Origin: Aureobasidium sp. EXF-3400
Taxonomy: Eukaryota > Ascomycota > Dothideomycetes > Dothideales > Saccotheciaceae
DNA length: 59,521 nt
Assembly: GCA_024195585.1 (NCBI GenBank)
Contig: SWBL01000320.1
Location: forward strand, 1 to 59,521
Reading direction: 5' to 3'
The position numbers were made by a program, and so were the translations under genes. The first letter of the stretch is position 1. The number at the start of each line of letters is the position of its first letter. The notes beneath the pieces are model-generated. The model saw only the letters and a list, made by a program, of their open reading frames with translations. It did no database searches and was not told where the DNA came from. Shown here piece by piece: positions 44,018 through 56,989 of the stretch.

Positions 44018-44887
44018 TGGAGAAGAGAAACAAAACTATACTGTACAACAACTGGCATACCCTTTTCTGCATACCTGGTGGCGGCGTTCTAGAATGGATT
44101 CTTTTAGGCTTTACGATCTCATTCCCTCCTTCCTATCTCAATTCATGCCATGTGATGATGCAACGAGATCTAAAGTGAATCATGTGAGATTGCCAGGATT
44201 TGCGGAACCAACTCTCTTGGGTTGCTCTTGCTGTGTGCCTCCTCCCCATGGCTGTGGCTCTGATAGCTCCTACCTGGCCGTCCTCTTCTTCCCTTCATTA
44301 GTGACTAACCAGACCTCTACCATATATCTGACCAGCCTCCCAAAACTCCAACCATCCTCCTTAGCCGAATGGCTACTCGAGCTGCCAAGAACCCCCGTTC
44401 GATCCCCATCAGCGCCGCTAACTTTCTTAATAGAAACCATTTCGCCTTTTGCGCACATAGCAAAAGTCCAAATCGAGATGCGCATCTCAGTGGCAAAGGC
44501 TGCAGCGTAGCCTGAACCACACCCGTGATTCGATTCCAGCGGAATCATATTCACAACACTAAGTCTACAGTAGCATTCGACGTGTCGTGGTAGATGATCT
44601 TGCAAACACAAGGATTCTTCACTGTACTGAATAGTGTGAGATAGCAACTCTGCTCTGACAAAACGATAGAGCAGGTAGGGTTTAATTCGAAATGAATAGT
44701 AAGTACAAATCTCCTCCCTTCCCCTACAATTCTTGGTAGCTCGAACTCTTTTTGTCTTTTTGTTCGAGTTGTAAGTGGTGCGTTGACAAGAGTGAGAGAT
44801 AGATGTTTTCGTCTAATTTGAATCCTGGGTCATGTTCACGAATGCATATTGTTGGGTATCTCTATGAAAACTCCATCCTATCCAAAT
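44018..44887. other. convergent region between bL36m and the PHAF1-like gene
   Basis: About 870 bp. A 125-codon ORF (44270-44647, minus) and the unspliced run-on of bL36 (to 44510, plus) overlap here; neither shows a motif. No gene is supported. Confidence 0.5.
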
Positions 44888-46527
44888 TCAGCAGACTGTC
44901 AACGCACTGACAGCACCGTTATGCATGACCTCGAACATGAGGCCAGGGAACTTGTAAAGCTTCGTGTTTCGCAGCCATTGCTCGTCCCCTTTGTCGTCTT
45001 TCTTCTCACGCTCCCACCCATCGCTACCATTGATGAACTCTGTATCATCTTCCATATCCATCTCGCCGTTGATCAGAATAGCAGAACCCGTCATGCTGTC
45101 CGCGTCACCACCCCAGCTGCGTACGATGACCATGCCTTCTGACATGTCTTGCGCAGGCCATACATGAGAGAAGCTCTTCACTAGTGTTTGGTGGAATGAC
45201 GAGAAGGCTGATTCAGATGTGATGGGCGTTTCGCAGGAGAGTATATAGTTAAGAGACCATCTACTCCTGCGGTGGCGGTTGAAAGAATATGATCCTGGAA
45301 TGTTACCATGGAAGATTATTTGCGTGACGGTGAGATGTCCATCGATTGGTGTTAATGTCGACCGAGGTGCTTCGCTGGTCTCATCCACACCTTTGGGTAG
45401 CAAAGATATTTCTGTTGGCGGGCCCAGCAGAATGTCGAAACCATGCTCGAAATAACAGTAGTACTGCTGCTCGTTGGCCTGACTAGCTTCTGCGCCGTTC
45501 GTCTCTTCATCTTCATCAAAGTCAGTCTCGTATGTGTCGGTGTTGGTAGACGAGTAGCTTGAAGGATTTGAACTGTAGGACCCATGCGATGTTGATGCAG
45601 CACGATTGGAACGAACGTTGTATGCATGATTGGGACCGTTATAAAGTTGGCGTGCCTTTTCTGACGGGTCATCGTTCTGGTGGGAGCGTGGCATCACAGC
45701 ATCGGGTGGACCCAATTCAGTGATCAGATCTTGTGGAGTGGTCTGGCTTAGAATGATGGGCGTCTTTGAGCCGGAGCGACGCAAGAGTTCGACTCTCCCG
45801 GCTCCGTAGATGTTTACATGCTCGACCTCGTCGGCAGAACCTTCTTTTGGACGTCCCAGTAGTGACGAACTTCGAGGATTTGTTGGATTATATGTAAAGA
45901 GATGGCCTCGAACTTCAGGCCAAAATCTACCCTCGTAGATGGCCAAGGCTGTTGCTGGCGATGCTGAGGCGGTAAGCATGGCTGCGTGGTCCTTGTCCGG
46001 AGTGAAGGAGGCCACTGGAACAGGGAAGGTAACTGACAAGCCAGGCCATGAGAGAACGTAGAGTCCCTGGTTGGAACCATTTTTCAGACGAACGAACTCG
46101 CCAGGATATGTAGGGCCGAACAGCTGGTAGACTTTCTTATAAGTCAAATAGCTTTGGCCGTTCGCTAAGGAGTGTGCAGGAACAAGCTCTCCGCCCTTGA
46201 AGGTGAAGAGCATACGAGTAAAGTCGGTGATTTCGATCAGGCGCAAGCGTTGGTCTATGGCATCGAAGCGGAGTCTGAAGCCATTCTTCGGAAGGTTGAC
46301 GATGATGGTCGTCTTGAGAGGAGTCTCGGAGGAGAAGGTGAGGTCGATCTTGGGGAAGGTTCGTGTGTCGGTCTTGAGCTTGGTCAGGACATCAAACAGA
46401 GAGGCGCCCAGGACTGCGAAGGATGATCAGATCGGGGACAGGAGGAGGGTGTATGTATTGGCAGTCACGTACCCATGAAGCCCAGTGAGTGAGCAGCGCG
46501 GAAGGGAAGCGATGTGGGCTCTGCCAT
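44888..46527 (-). CDS. PHAF1/UPF0183 family protein
   Basis: Member of the UPF0183 family, whose human protein PHAF1 (C16orf70) binds the phagophore in autophagy. Two exons: 46527-46473 and 46413-44888; 526 residues. The first exon encodes 18 residues. The family core follows: GASLFDVLTKLK, LPKNGFRLRFDAIDQRLRLIEI, YLTYKKVYQLFGPTYPGEF, and YCYFEHGFDILLG. Fungus-type Ser/Asn-rich and acidic insertions interrupt the core near residues 260-310. The C-terminal part carries TVTQIIFHGNIPGSYSFNRHRR. Role in this fungus is inferred only from the family. Confidence 0.85.
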
Positions 46528-46991
46528 GGTCGGTAGATGTTGTGGATATGGAGTTGTTGATTATGAGAAGATGGGCCGAGTTTGTGAGTGGTTGTCATGC
46601 GGGGATTGTATGTTGACGTCTTGTCGGTGTGTCATGTGCCAGCAGTGGTGTTGGTCATTCGATGCAGGTGGGTTTCGTCGGCCGAGACAAAGCGTCAAGA
46701 CTTTATCGCGAAGCCGTTTTCATGCGGCGGACGACCCGAGACGACGAGATGATACAGTCTTGAACCAGATCAAGTAGATGCTTGTACGCAACGAGGCAGG
46801 AACAACCCTGATGGAAGCGGAGGGGCTGGCGGGATGACATGTGATAACCCGGCGGTCGGAGTTTGCGGCGTTTGGTCGGCCCACTCGTCACGCTAGCTTG
46901 CATTCCACTGTTTATGGTTTTTGTTTGTAAACACAGACACGCAGTCCGTTAAACCGTCAACGACTCTGTCCGATATATCTTAACCTCTGTC
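46528..46991. promoter_or_regulatory. divergent promoter between the PHAF1-like gene and kinesin-5
   Basis: About 460 bp between two start codons on opposite strands. No ORF of note and no obvious element. Confidence 0.4.
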
Positions 46992-49900
46992 ATGTCGGCA
47001 CCCACCAGACCGGGACTGGCTGTCAAGAGACCAACAATGCGTCCACCAACTTCTATGCGCCCGCCGCCATCGCGTACTCCCTCGCGCGCTATGACAGCGA
47101 CTCCCAGCCTCAGCGGAAGACCCTCAGAAATGCCACCATCACCCGCACACTCAGTCCAAGGCGGAAAGAGAAAGGAACGCGATTTCGATCACCAGGATCA
47201 GGATCACGAGACAAACATCAATGTAGTTGTGCGCTGCAGAGGTCGCAATGACCGCGAGTTGCGCGAGAACAGCGGCGTTGTTGTCAAGACCGAAGGTGTC
47301 AAGGGAAAGAACGTCGAGCTCTCCATGGGCCCCAGCGCGCTCAGCAACAAGACATACCAGTTCGACAAGGTTTTCTCCCCGGCTGCAGACCAGGCTATGC
47401 TCTTTGACGACGTAGTCGAGCCCATTCTGGACGAGGTGAGAGTCTCCATCACAATTTGCCATGTTTCCAAATTTTTGACGTTTTCAGGTTCTCGGTGGTT
47501 TCAACTGTACCATTTTCGCATATGGTCAAACCGGCACAGGAAAGACGTACACCATGTCTGGCGACATCACCGATATGCAACCTTTACCCGACGCTGCCGG
47601 TATCATCCCTAGAGTCCTGTATTCTCTGTTCAACAAGCTTGGAGAGGATAACGAAAGCTCCGTCAAGTGTTCATTCATCGAGCTCTACAACGAAGAGTTG
47701 CGCGATCTCCTGTCCACCGAGGACCATGCAAAATTGAAGATCTACGACGACAATAGCAAAAAGGGCCAAACGACCACTCTGGTCCAGGGCATGGAGGAAT
47801 CACACATCAAAACCGCGTCAAAAGGTCTCGAGCTTCTTAGGAGTGGCAGCCACAAGCGACAGGTTGCCGCAACAAAGTGCAACGACCTCAGTTCTCGCAG
47901 TCACACTGTTTTCACGATTACCGTCTACATGAAGCGCACCACTGAAACTGGAGAGGATTTCGTCAGCGCCGGAAAACTCAACCTGGTCGATCTGGCTGGT
48001 AGTGAGAACATTCAGCGCAGTGGTGCCGAGAACAAGCGCGCTGCAGAGGCTGGTCTGATTAACAAGAGTTTGCTCACTCTCGGTCGTGTTATTAACGCGC
48101 TTGTGGAGAAGAGCTCTCACATCCCATACAGAGAATCCAAGCTCACCCGTCTTTTGCAAGACTCTCTCGGAGGCCGGACCAAGACTTGCATCATTGCCAC
48201 TCTTTCCCCAGCGAAGAGCAACCTGGAAGAGACGATATCTACTCTGGACTATGCTTTCCGCGCAAAGAACATCCGCAACAAACCTCAAATCAACCAAATG
48301 GTTACCAAGAAGACTTTACTCAAGGAGTTCACCATGGAGATCGAGAAACTGAAGAGTGAACTCATTGCGACCCGCCAACGTAACGGTGTCTATCTTACCC
48401 AGGAGGCCTATGAAGAAGTTACTGTCGAGAGCGAGTCAAGACGTATCCTTTGCGATGAACAAAAGGACAAAATTGAGACCATGGAGACAAACTTGCGCAA
48501 CAAGGTCCAAGAACTTTTCAGTCTGACTACTAACTTTAACGGACTGAGAAAGGAGAATGAGCAAGCAAAACTGATGCTTGATGGGACCAAGAGCCTTCTC
48601 GAGAAAACCGAGGTTGTGCTCACTCACACAAAGCGCAGTCTGACAGAGGAGACATTCATCAGAAAGGCTCACCAGAGAACGGAATCCAAGCTCGCTGGAA
48701 TTGGGGAGGATCTACTTGCGACACTTTCTTCTACCACGGCTGACATCTCTGGTCTTCACTCAAAAATTCAGAGAAAAGCAGATTTGCACTCGCTCAACCG
48801 TGAGAACTGGACTTCATCGAAAAGCAGAGTAACAGATACAACCAGCACAGTTGAGGACAGAGTGGAATCTCTCAGGCAACGCCAGGAACAGCTTCTCACG
48901 TCTATGTCCACTAGAATGCAAGGTTTCGTTGCAGACGAGCTGCAGGAGCTCCAGCAATCCCAGAGATTCTTGCAAGAGAAGGCCGAAGCATTCCAAAGAT
49001 CTGAGAAAGAAGTCAACGTCCAGACCGCAAAGGCCAGAGACGATGTCAACGAAGTACTAGAGGAGATTAAGACTCTCCGTGACGATGTGAAACAAAATGT
49101 TGGAGACGGTTTGAACGATCTTTCCGCTGCAGCTCAACGCATCACTGCTGGTATATCTACTGAGCTCGAGAACTTCCACACCCAACTCCACGCATCCTAC
49201 GTCTCGCTTGGCCGAGACTTCAAGGCGATCTTCGACGATGTCGTCAAGCAACTGAGCGAACAACAAGCCGAGTCCGAACGCTTGCGACAGCAGATCTTGA
49301 CCGCAAACTCGACATTCATGGAAGCTGGTCAGGAATCTCGTCAAACTTTCGAAGAAGCTATGGAAGAGGAGCGCCGTCGTGCTGCTACTGATCGCGAGAA
49401 GATGCTATCCCAGATCAGCTCTCTGATCTCTTCTTCTGCTGAAGCCCAGGAGCGCAGGATCACTGAACACATCGCGCACGCATCCAAGCGCGTTAAGACT
49501 TCTGAGGATGATTACAGTGTTGCCCGCGAGACTTACAACGAAAACTCGGATGCTCTCATCACAAAGTCCAAGTCACTCATCGATTCTTGTGTCCGTTCGC
49601 GTGAAAGCGTAAAGGCCAAGATCAAGGGAGACTGGAATGCAGCCAATGATCAGACTGAGAAGATCAAGGCCACCACTGAAGTTGTCCATGCTGAGACCGT
49701 TCGCATCGTCGATACACAAATGTCTAACATGGACACTCAACTCATCTCTCTCGACGAGATTGTGTCCCGCATTCGTGCCCAGAACGATACTCACCACACC
49801 GCGCATACAGCCTCTCTCGCTCAACTCTCGAGCGATGTACAACACTCATACTCGAATATCGGAGCCCACATGGAGACATCCTACACACGAACACAAGGAC

Positions 49901-50574
49901 TCGACACCGATATGCAAAGTCGTACTGCGGACCTTGCATCTACTCTTCCGGAGCTCAACTCATCTGGCGAAATCATCCAGACATTGCACTCTTTGCGTGA
50001 TCAGATGAACTCTGCTGAACTCACCGAATACGTCCCCACTGGTCAAACTCCGGCAAAGGTTGCCTACAGCTATCCCACTGCCTTACCACGGACTGCCAAC
50101 CATGAATCTCTGCTGGAGCGTCTGCGTAACGGTAATCCTTCGATCGAGGAAAGTCCAGTTCAAATGCGTAGCAGCCCCAGAAAGCGAGATGTCCACTCAC
50201 CATCAAAGGCTATCATCTACACGGACAGTCCTGCTATCAATGCTAATATCGAGATCCTGGGCGATGCTGCAATTGACAGCGAATCCGCCCGCAACCGCCC
50301 TCACAGTCTACCTGGTCAGGTCGGATTACGAGAAATCGATGTCAATGTCAACGCGGCCTCGCTGCCCCTCTCTGCCGAGCCAGAGTCCAGAATTGGTCTG
50401 CTCAAGAGAGGAAATACCATGCCTCAACTAGATGCCAACGCCAGAGTCGACAGCAAGTTGCCTATGAAGCGACCAACTCGTATGACAGCTGGCTTGGTTG
50501 CAGAAGGCAGAGAAAACATTGGTGCTGCTGGCAGTGCGGCAAGCCGAAGATTGAGACCTCGTGGTAGTGACTGA
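46992..50574 (+). CDS. kinesin-5 (BimC/Eg5 family) mitotic motor
   Basis: Tetrameric plus-end motor that slides spindle microtubules apart. Two exons: 46992-47435 and 47488-50574; 1176 residues. A Pro/Ser/Arg-rich N-terminus is followed by the motor domain (~75-435). It contains the P-loop GQTGTGKT (161-168), NDLSSRSH, DLAGSE and HIPYRESKLTRLLQDSLGG, and the neck follows. A long coiled coil spans ~440-980. Near the C-terminus the BimC box QTPAKVAYSYPTALPRT places Thr1002 at the usual Cdk1 phosphorylation position. A basic, Ser-rich tail ends in RRLRPRGSD. All elements of the family are present in the right order. Confidence 0.95.
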
Positions 50575-51714
50575 GACTCTGATCCGACGTTGCTTTGTTA
50601 ACGCTCATGTACTCTTTCCATTGTACACACTTTTTCGAATTGTCTATTCTTTGTTTTCTGTTGGATAAATCTGGGCTCGGGGTGGGGTGCTGGCGTTCAG
50701 GGATGAGGGCATTCTGTGGTGTCTGGATTAATCTGTTTCTTGCCTGACGGCACTGTCAATAAGATTCTCATTTGTTGCTTTCAAAAATTAAATCCACGTG
50801 TGAGCAGTAGGATTGTGAACTGGGTCGCTGACATTGTCACGGAGTGGACTCATCGCAACATTTCGAGGCAGGGGCGTTGCTGCACATTTGACCACCGGTG
50901 TCACTCTAGCTCGTTATCAACAGAGATGAGCAAACTCAAGAAATCGGTAATTATGTACGGGTTGGTTACCCACATCTTGATCGTTCTTCCCAAACTCAAC
51001 CACCTCTACAGAGACACAAGAAGGCTCAATGCATTACACGAGCCATCGCGTTTCTGGCACACGGCTAAAATGGTAAGTACAATCGGCAGAAACACAACTC
51101 TGTCGGTTTATAAGTAAGTAGTGGAAGGAGTCAAGAGCCTTGGTCACGTTCTTGACTTCTTGGGTATGTTTCGCTCTGGGTACAAAGTTTGTCACATGGA
51201 CGTTGTCGCTTGACAGCCTCTGCTCCTCATACATCGGATATTCTAGACTCGGATGCCGCAACAGCTGTTTAACATGTTCTACTCAAATATGATGGTGGTC
51301 ACCTTGCAAAATGATCGACCATATGTACTGCTGTTGTCTATCTCTGTGTTAGTCTACATGTGTGACAAACTTCGCGAGATGCTGAGTCTGGGCAAGTTCT
51401 TGGATGACTCTCTATGAACAGCCTACCTCGCCCCGCACATCCCCATGGGGCACGCATATCTTGGTTCCAAGAACAGCTTGATCTTCTGCTTCATATCGCC
51501 TTGCAAGAGTGCTCACCAAGAATATCTGCGAAACGATATTCGTATCGGTCCGGTGGCTTGGCTCACATATCCTGAGCCTCAATGGATGATATCTCATGGT
51601 CCGCAGCAATCATGCTGCAAAGATCAAAGATATAAACTGAACGATTGATCAACCATTCGTTCTTGCAACTTTTCACATCCTTATGCCAATCCACAAGTTC
51701 TAATTCTCGCTGCC
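50575..51714. other. intergenic region upstream of the sugar transporter
   Basis: About 1.1 kb. A 133-codon ORF at 50716-51117 has no motif. The last 80 bp before the transporter are pyrimidine-rich. No gene is supported. Confidence 0.5.
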
Positions 51715-53500
51715 ATGAAGTTTCCCAAAATCCACAATCCTCTCTTTATCGCCGTTGTGGCTACACTCGGCGGCATGCTCTTTGGCTTCGACATCTCTTC
51801 CATGTCTGCTATTATCCTTACAGATCAGTATAGAGACTTCTTCAACAATCCTAGTGGAATCAGGCAAGGAGCCATCGGATCTTCGCTTGCTGCAGGTTCT
51901 GTGTTTGGCTCGGCTATCGCTGGACCTTTTTCTGATTGGATTGGTCGTCGTAATTCTATCTTTTACTCATGCTTTTTCTGGATTGCTGGTACAGTGCTTC
52001 AGACTGCTACTAATGGGTTTGGTATGCTTGTTGCTGGTAGGATTCTGAATGGTATGTATTGGCTCGTAGAATATGCGCGTATTGTCATTGTTGCGAAGGA
52101 TGTCGCTGACTGTACACCACCTCAAGGCATAACTGTCGGCATCACCAGCAGTCAGGTCCCTGTGTATCTGGCTGAGATTGCTCGCAAAGAAAAGCGTGGC
52201 TCGCTCATCATCATCCAGCAACTGGCGATCGAGGTTGGAATCCTGGTGATGTACTTCTTGGGTAGGTTCAACGCACATGCTGATTCGGCTCACGATCGTA
52301 TCACTGACTTCGGCAGGTTATGGCTGCACTTTCATCGACGGCCCAGCTTCCTTCCGTACTGCTTGGAGTATGCAACTTGTGCCTTGCTTCTTCCTCATGA
52401 TCGGTCTACCTTTCCTGCCAGAGTCGCCGAGATGGCTTGCAAAGGTAGATCGATCTGAAGAAGCTATCCAGACATTGGCAGATATCCAGGCCGGGGGTAA
52501 CGTAGATGACCCCACTGTCGTTGCTGAGTGGGAAGAGATTACAACTACGCTGGCCGCTGAACGATCTGCTCTTCCTGGATGGCGCAAGTTCGTGTACAAC
52601 GGTATGTGGAAGCGAACGCTAGCAGGCTTCAGCGTCCAGATGTGGCAACAGAACTCCGGGGCAAACGTATGTATAGACCACTCGTAAGGGGAGGGAATAA
52701 GTGTACTGATTTTGTGGTGCAGGTGATGACTTACTACGTGGTGTACATCTTTGGCATGGCTGGTCTGTCCAAGAACGTCAACCTGATCTCTAGCGGCGTT
52801 CAATACGCGCTATTCATCGTAGGAACCTCCATTATGTTCTTCTACGTCGACAAGGTCGGCAGAAGGCCACTGCTGATTTACGGCGCCATTGCTATGGGTA
52901 TTTGTCATTTCATCGTCGGAGGTGTACTCAGCACCGGTACCTACGTCCCCGATGGTGTGGATGGCAATCCGAACATCAAGATCCTCGTAGGAGGTTCGGC
53001 TGGACACACAGTCATCGCATTCTGTTACCTGCTTATTCTTTTCTACAGCTTGAGCTTGGCTCCTGTCTGCTGGATTTATGCGGCTGAAGTTTGGAGTTTG
53101 GAAACTCGAGCAACTGGAATGGGCATCGCAGCCATTGGAAACTGGGTGAGTCAAGCAGGTCATTATTCAAGAAGCTATACTTACCAAGCCACAGCTTTTC
53201 AATTTTGCCTTGGGCATGTACATCCCTCCTGGCTTCCAGAACATCACTTGGAGAATGTTCATCATCTTTGGCATCATGTGTTTCCTCGGAGCGGCGCAAT
53301 TCTTCCTGACATTCCCGGAGACCGGTGGCAAGACTCTCGAGGAAATAGAACTTCTGTTCTCGGGCAAGATAAAGCCGTGGAACACTAAGCCGGGTCACTC
53401 AAAGCTGGATGAGATGATCAATGAGGCCAGTGACAAGCACTTTGACCACAAGTTTGGGCAGCATGAGCATGTCGAGGTGGTTGGCGATGAAAAGGTTTGA
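51715..53500 (+). CDS. MFS sugar transporter
   Basis: Twelve-helix sugar/proton symporter or facilitator of the sugar porter family. Five exons: 51715-52051, 52127-52261, 52317-52666, 52723-53145, 53195-53500; 516 residues. Motifs: GGMLFGFDISSMS in helix 1, DWIGRRNS, the IQQLAIEVG helix, PESPRWLAK after helix 6, QQNSGAN in helix 7, DKVGRRP and PETGGKTLEEIE after helix 12. The C-terminal tail is polar and charged. All phases close at the four introns. It looks like a fungal hexose transporter; the substrate cannot be fixed. Confidence 0.92.
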
Positions 53501-54093
53501 GATGGTAAACGGGGTTGTCATGGGCTAGCTGCCGATTCTTTGAAGTTGCACGTGTGTCTTCGGTTGTCGTGTTCGACGGTTGAAGTCGAAGATTGTGAGA
53601 AACTCTGTATTCGACGGAAGAATTGTAGATTTGTAGGGTCCACTCGATGCGGATAATTGACTTCAGAGACATTGAGACCTCCATATAATCACGAGAGCGA
53701 CAATGGTGTTGATGACAAGGAAACTTGTCTCTGTGTACTTTCGCTAAGAGATAGGGCAAACTGTGTGAATATGCCAACGTGTGAGATTCAACCGTGTTTC
53801 AAAGTGAGGTGGGGATGAAGAAGATTTGAGTTGAGATTGGAACGGGGAGGCTGCGGAGATTTGGGAAGTCGCGCGAACGGCATGTGCAAGCAAGCTGCTG
53901 CATCCTGCCTTCCTCCTGCAGCGCCGCAATCGTTCGACAAATCGTGCGACTTTTCGAAAGCGTCCCATTCCAACGCCGCTCCGAGACTCGTCGCCAGACA
54001 ATCAATCCATATACCCGTCGCGACCTCGATTACGATCCTCTCCGCCGTTCATCCCCTGAACACGACTAGGCCGCAGATCCGATTCGATCCACC
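53501..54093. other. intergenic region upstream of squalene synthase
   Basis: About 590 bp, the promoter and leader of ERG9. I looked for sterol-regulatory elements and found no convincing match. Confidence 0.4.
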
Positions 54094-55784
54094 ATGCCCA
54101 AAATCAGCAGCATTGTCTACTATGGCACCCACCTCGGGGAGCTGAGAAACATCATCCAATGGAAGCTCTGGCACGATGCCGTTCATCAGCGCGACGAGTC
54201 CAAGGAAGGCCCTGAGCTCAAGGAGTGCTTCAAGTACCTCAAGATGACCAGCCGCAGTTTCGCTGCCGTCATCCAAGAACTGCACCCCGAGCTCCTTGTC
54301 CCCGTCTGTCTCTTCTACTTGATCCTGCGTGGTCTCGACACCATTGAAGACGACATGACCATCCCCTTCGAGACCAAGGAGCCCCTGCTCCGCAACTTCC
54401 ACAACATCCTCGAGCAAGACGGCTGGAATTTCGCAGGCAACGGCCCCAACGAGAAGGATCGTGAACTCTGCGTTCACTTCGATGTTGTCGTCGCCGAGTT
54501 CAAGAAGATCAAGCCCGAATACAAGGTCATCATCAAGGATATTACGGATCGCATGGGTAACGGTATGGCCGACTATGCAAAGATGGCCGACGAGGGTGGT
54601 GCCCAGAAGGTCGAGACAATCAAAGAGTACTACAAGTACTGCCACTACGTCGCCGGTCTGGTTGGAGAGGGTTTGACACGTCTGTTTGTCGAGGCCAAGC
54701 TGGCCAACCCTGCTCTCTTGGAGCGCGAGGACCTTCACGAATCCATGGGCCAGTTCCTGCAGCAAACAAACATCATCCGTGACATTCGCGAGGACCACGA
54801 GGACAAGCGCTACTTCTGGCCCCGCGAGGTGTGGTCCAAGCACGTGGACCAGTTCGAAGACCTCTTCCTGCCCGAGAACAAGGACAAGGCGCTGGCCTGC
54901 AGTTCCGAGATGGTTCTGTTGGCTCTGCGACGTGCCGACGACTGCCTCTTCTACCTCGCTGGACTCAAGGAGCAAAGTGTCTTCAACTTCTGCGCAATCC
55001 CGCAGACCATGGCTATTGCAACACTCGAGAAGTGCTTCCAGAACCCTGATATCTTCGAGAAGAACGTCAAGATCACAAAGGGCTCCGCTTGCAAACTTAT
55101 GGTCGAAAGCACCCAAAACCTTCAGGTCGCCTACAATGTTTTCAAGCAACATGCCCGTACCATCCACAAGCGCAACAACCCGCAAGACCCCAACTTCCTC
55201 GAGATCAGTCTTGCATGTGGAAAGGTGAGTTTGATTCCTTGACCATTGTCGCGTGCTGATCATCACTCACACAATGATGGTGGGCACGGACCGTTTTGAG
55301 CACACAGCGCTGACGCAACAAACTCTGCAGATTGAGCAATTCATCGAATCCATCTTCCCTACCCAGACTGCCCTCACTTACCGCCAGGGCGCTCCTGCCC
55401 CCGTCGATAAGAGCGGTACCACCCTCACTCCTGAGGAGCAGGAGGCACAAAAGAAGCAGCAGGCTCAGGACAAGGAGGAGTTCTTCTATATCATGCTGGC
55501 TGTTGGAGCCACGCTGTTTGTCATTACCGCTATCATGGTATGTACACTTCTACGGCCCCCAGCTCGCATTCGTCCGCTAACAATATTGGTAGTTCTTCAC
55601 TGCTTGGCTGATGGGCGCACGCTTCGACATTGCCTGGCAGCAGCTTCGCAACGGTCACATCTGGGCACCCAAGACCACAGACGAAGCTATTGACGCTCGT
55701 GATGCTTTTGATGCTGCCAAGTCGACTGTCACAGCAACCGTTAAGGTCGTCACATCGAGTGTAATCTCACATGGCGAGCTTTAA
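54094..55784 (+). CDS. erg9: squalene synthase
   Basis: Joins two farnesyl diphosphates to squalene with NADPH, the first committed step of ergosterol synthesis at the ER membrane. Three exons: 54094-55224, 55331-55537, 55593-55784; 509 residues. Signatures: [14 protein letters not shown] with the first Asp-rich site (82-87), [17 protein letters not shown] (182-198), and the second Asp-rich site in [21 protein letters not shown] (Asp230, Asp234). A C-terminal hydrophobic anchor lies across the last intron ([19 protein letters not shown], ~428-446). The final exon adds a cytosolic tail typical of filamentous fungi. A 405-codon open frame on the opposite strand reflects codon bias only. Confidence 0.96.
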
Positions 55785-56989
55785 TGATATGCAGCCTATC
55801 GCCTGCTTTTGCTTTTACTCGTACGACAGCCAACACAGATGAGCTAAGAACTAACCACACGAATGAACCAACTCCCGTAATCACCTTTGGACCGTCGAGT
55901 GTGCAATTGGGTCTGCACACTCGAGCTTTGGTTCTGTAGACATACTGACTACCCTTCTTCACCATTTCCAGCCAGCTTTCTTCTTTACTTATGGATACCT
56001 CAAAATAGTTTCTTCTTCTTTTTCTCTTCTCGCCTTTCCTCTCATCCCTTCTCCGTCCTCTTTCTTCCATCCAATCCAAGCACTCATGTCAAATTGCAGC
56101 CTATGCCTATTTTCAGTGGCGACAGACTGTGCCGAAGATGTGCTGATATTGATGCCTGCGCTGGCGAGTCCGAAAGGAGACTGTTCATATCACTTCAGTG
56201 TTTTAGTTCGCTGTGGTCGGCTTTGAGCAGGGGTGCATACATATACCAATGATAAATTAATTGTATTTCTACTTGTCTTTGATCCAAAGTGCTTCTAGTA
56301 TGATGAGTGGCCTTGGTCTCGTCCTTACGCGCATCGTGATCGTTCCTCGACAATCGTAATGCGTAGACTATTGATAACACGGTCTTCCATCAATCTTTCG
56401 CGCTCATTGTATATGGTCTTGTAGGAGACTCGCATTTTCTTGATTTTAACATTGTCGTTGTTGGTCCAGAGAAAGCATACTCCAGAAGTACGAGCACGTC
56501 TTGCTATTCTGTAGTTGTTCAAACGTAGCCCACACATGAACCAACCACGGCTTACATCACTTCTGGCACTGCTCTAGCTATACATAGGGATTGTTTCAAG
56601 TATACCACCGGTCTTAAAGATATAGGTATGTCTATGGGAGTGGGATATGTTATATCGTAGTAGAGAACAGGGTCGTACCAACAGCATGAGCCCCTTCGAC
56701 AAAAAAAAATTACAGTATTGAAATCTCGAGCAAGTCTTCAAAAAGCCCGTAGGACTTCAGGTAGATGTATTTGATGGGTCTTAACTTATCTCAAGACCCT
56801 CTAAGGTCTCACTTGTGCTCAATGGGTCGTGTAGTGGGTAAATGCGTAGCTCACCGAGGCCGAGGCGCGGCGTTAGGGAGGCGCCAAACGCGTCCCCCAG
56901 TATTTACATCTAAACACAAGCTCTCGAATTTGTTTGATCACCGAACAAAATCAACCATTTCAGCCATTACATCGATACAACGCCGCTCG
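55785..56989. other. intergenic region between ERG9 and the EVE-domain gene
   Basis: About 1.2 kb. A T-rich stretch (55960-56070) belongs to the ERG9 3' side. The next gene's frame stays open back to 56765, but the upstream part looks non-coding. Nothing else is visible. Confidence 0.5.

Noticed and set aside
44380..44420. Possible tRNA T-arm (GTTCGATCCC) near 44395
   Set aside because: Both flanks of the loop are C-rich, so no stem can form, and no acceptor or D-arm partner is present.
44270..44647. 125-codon ORF on the minus strand beside bL36m
   Set aside because: Part of it reads like protein, but there is no family motif, and it overlaps the bL36 3' region and ends in the untranslated zone. 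No splice partners with matching phase were found.
54049..55266. 405-codon open frame antisense to squalene synthase
   Set aside because: Same effect of codon bias; the composition is unlike a folded protein and shows no motif.
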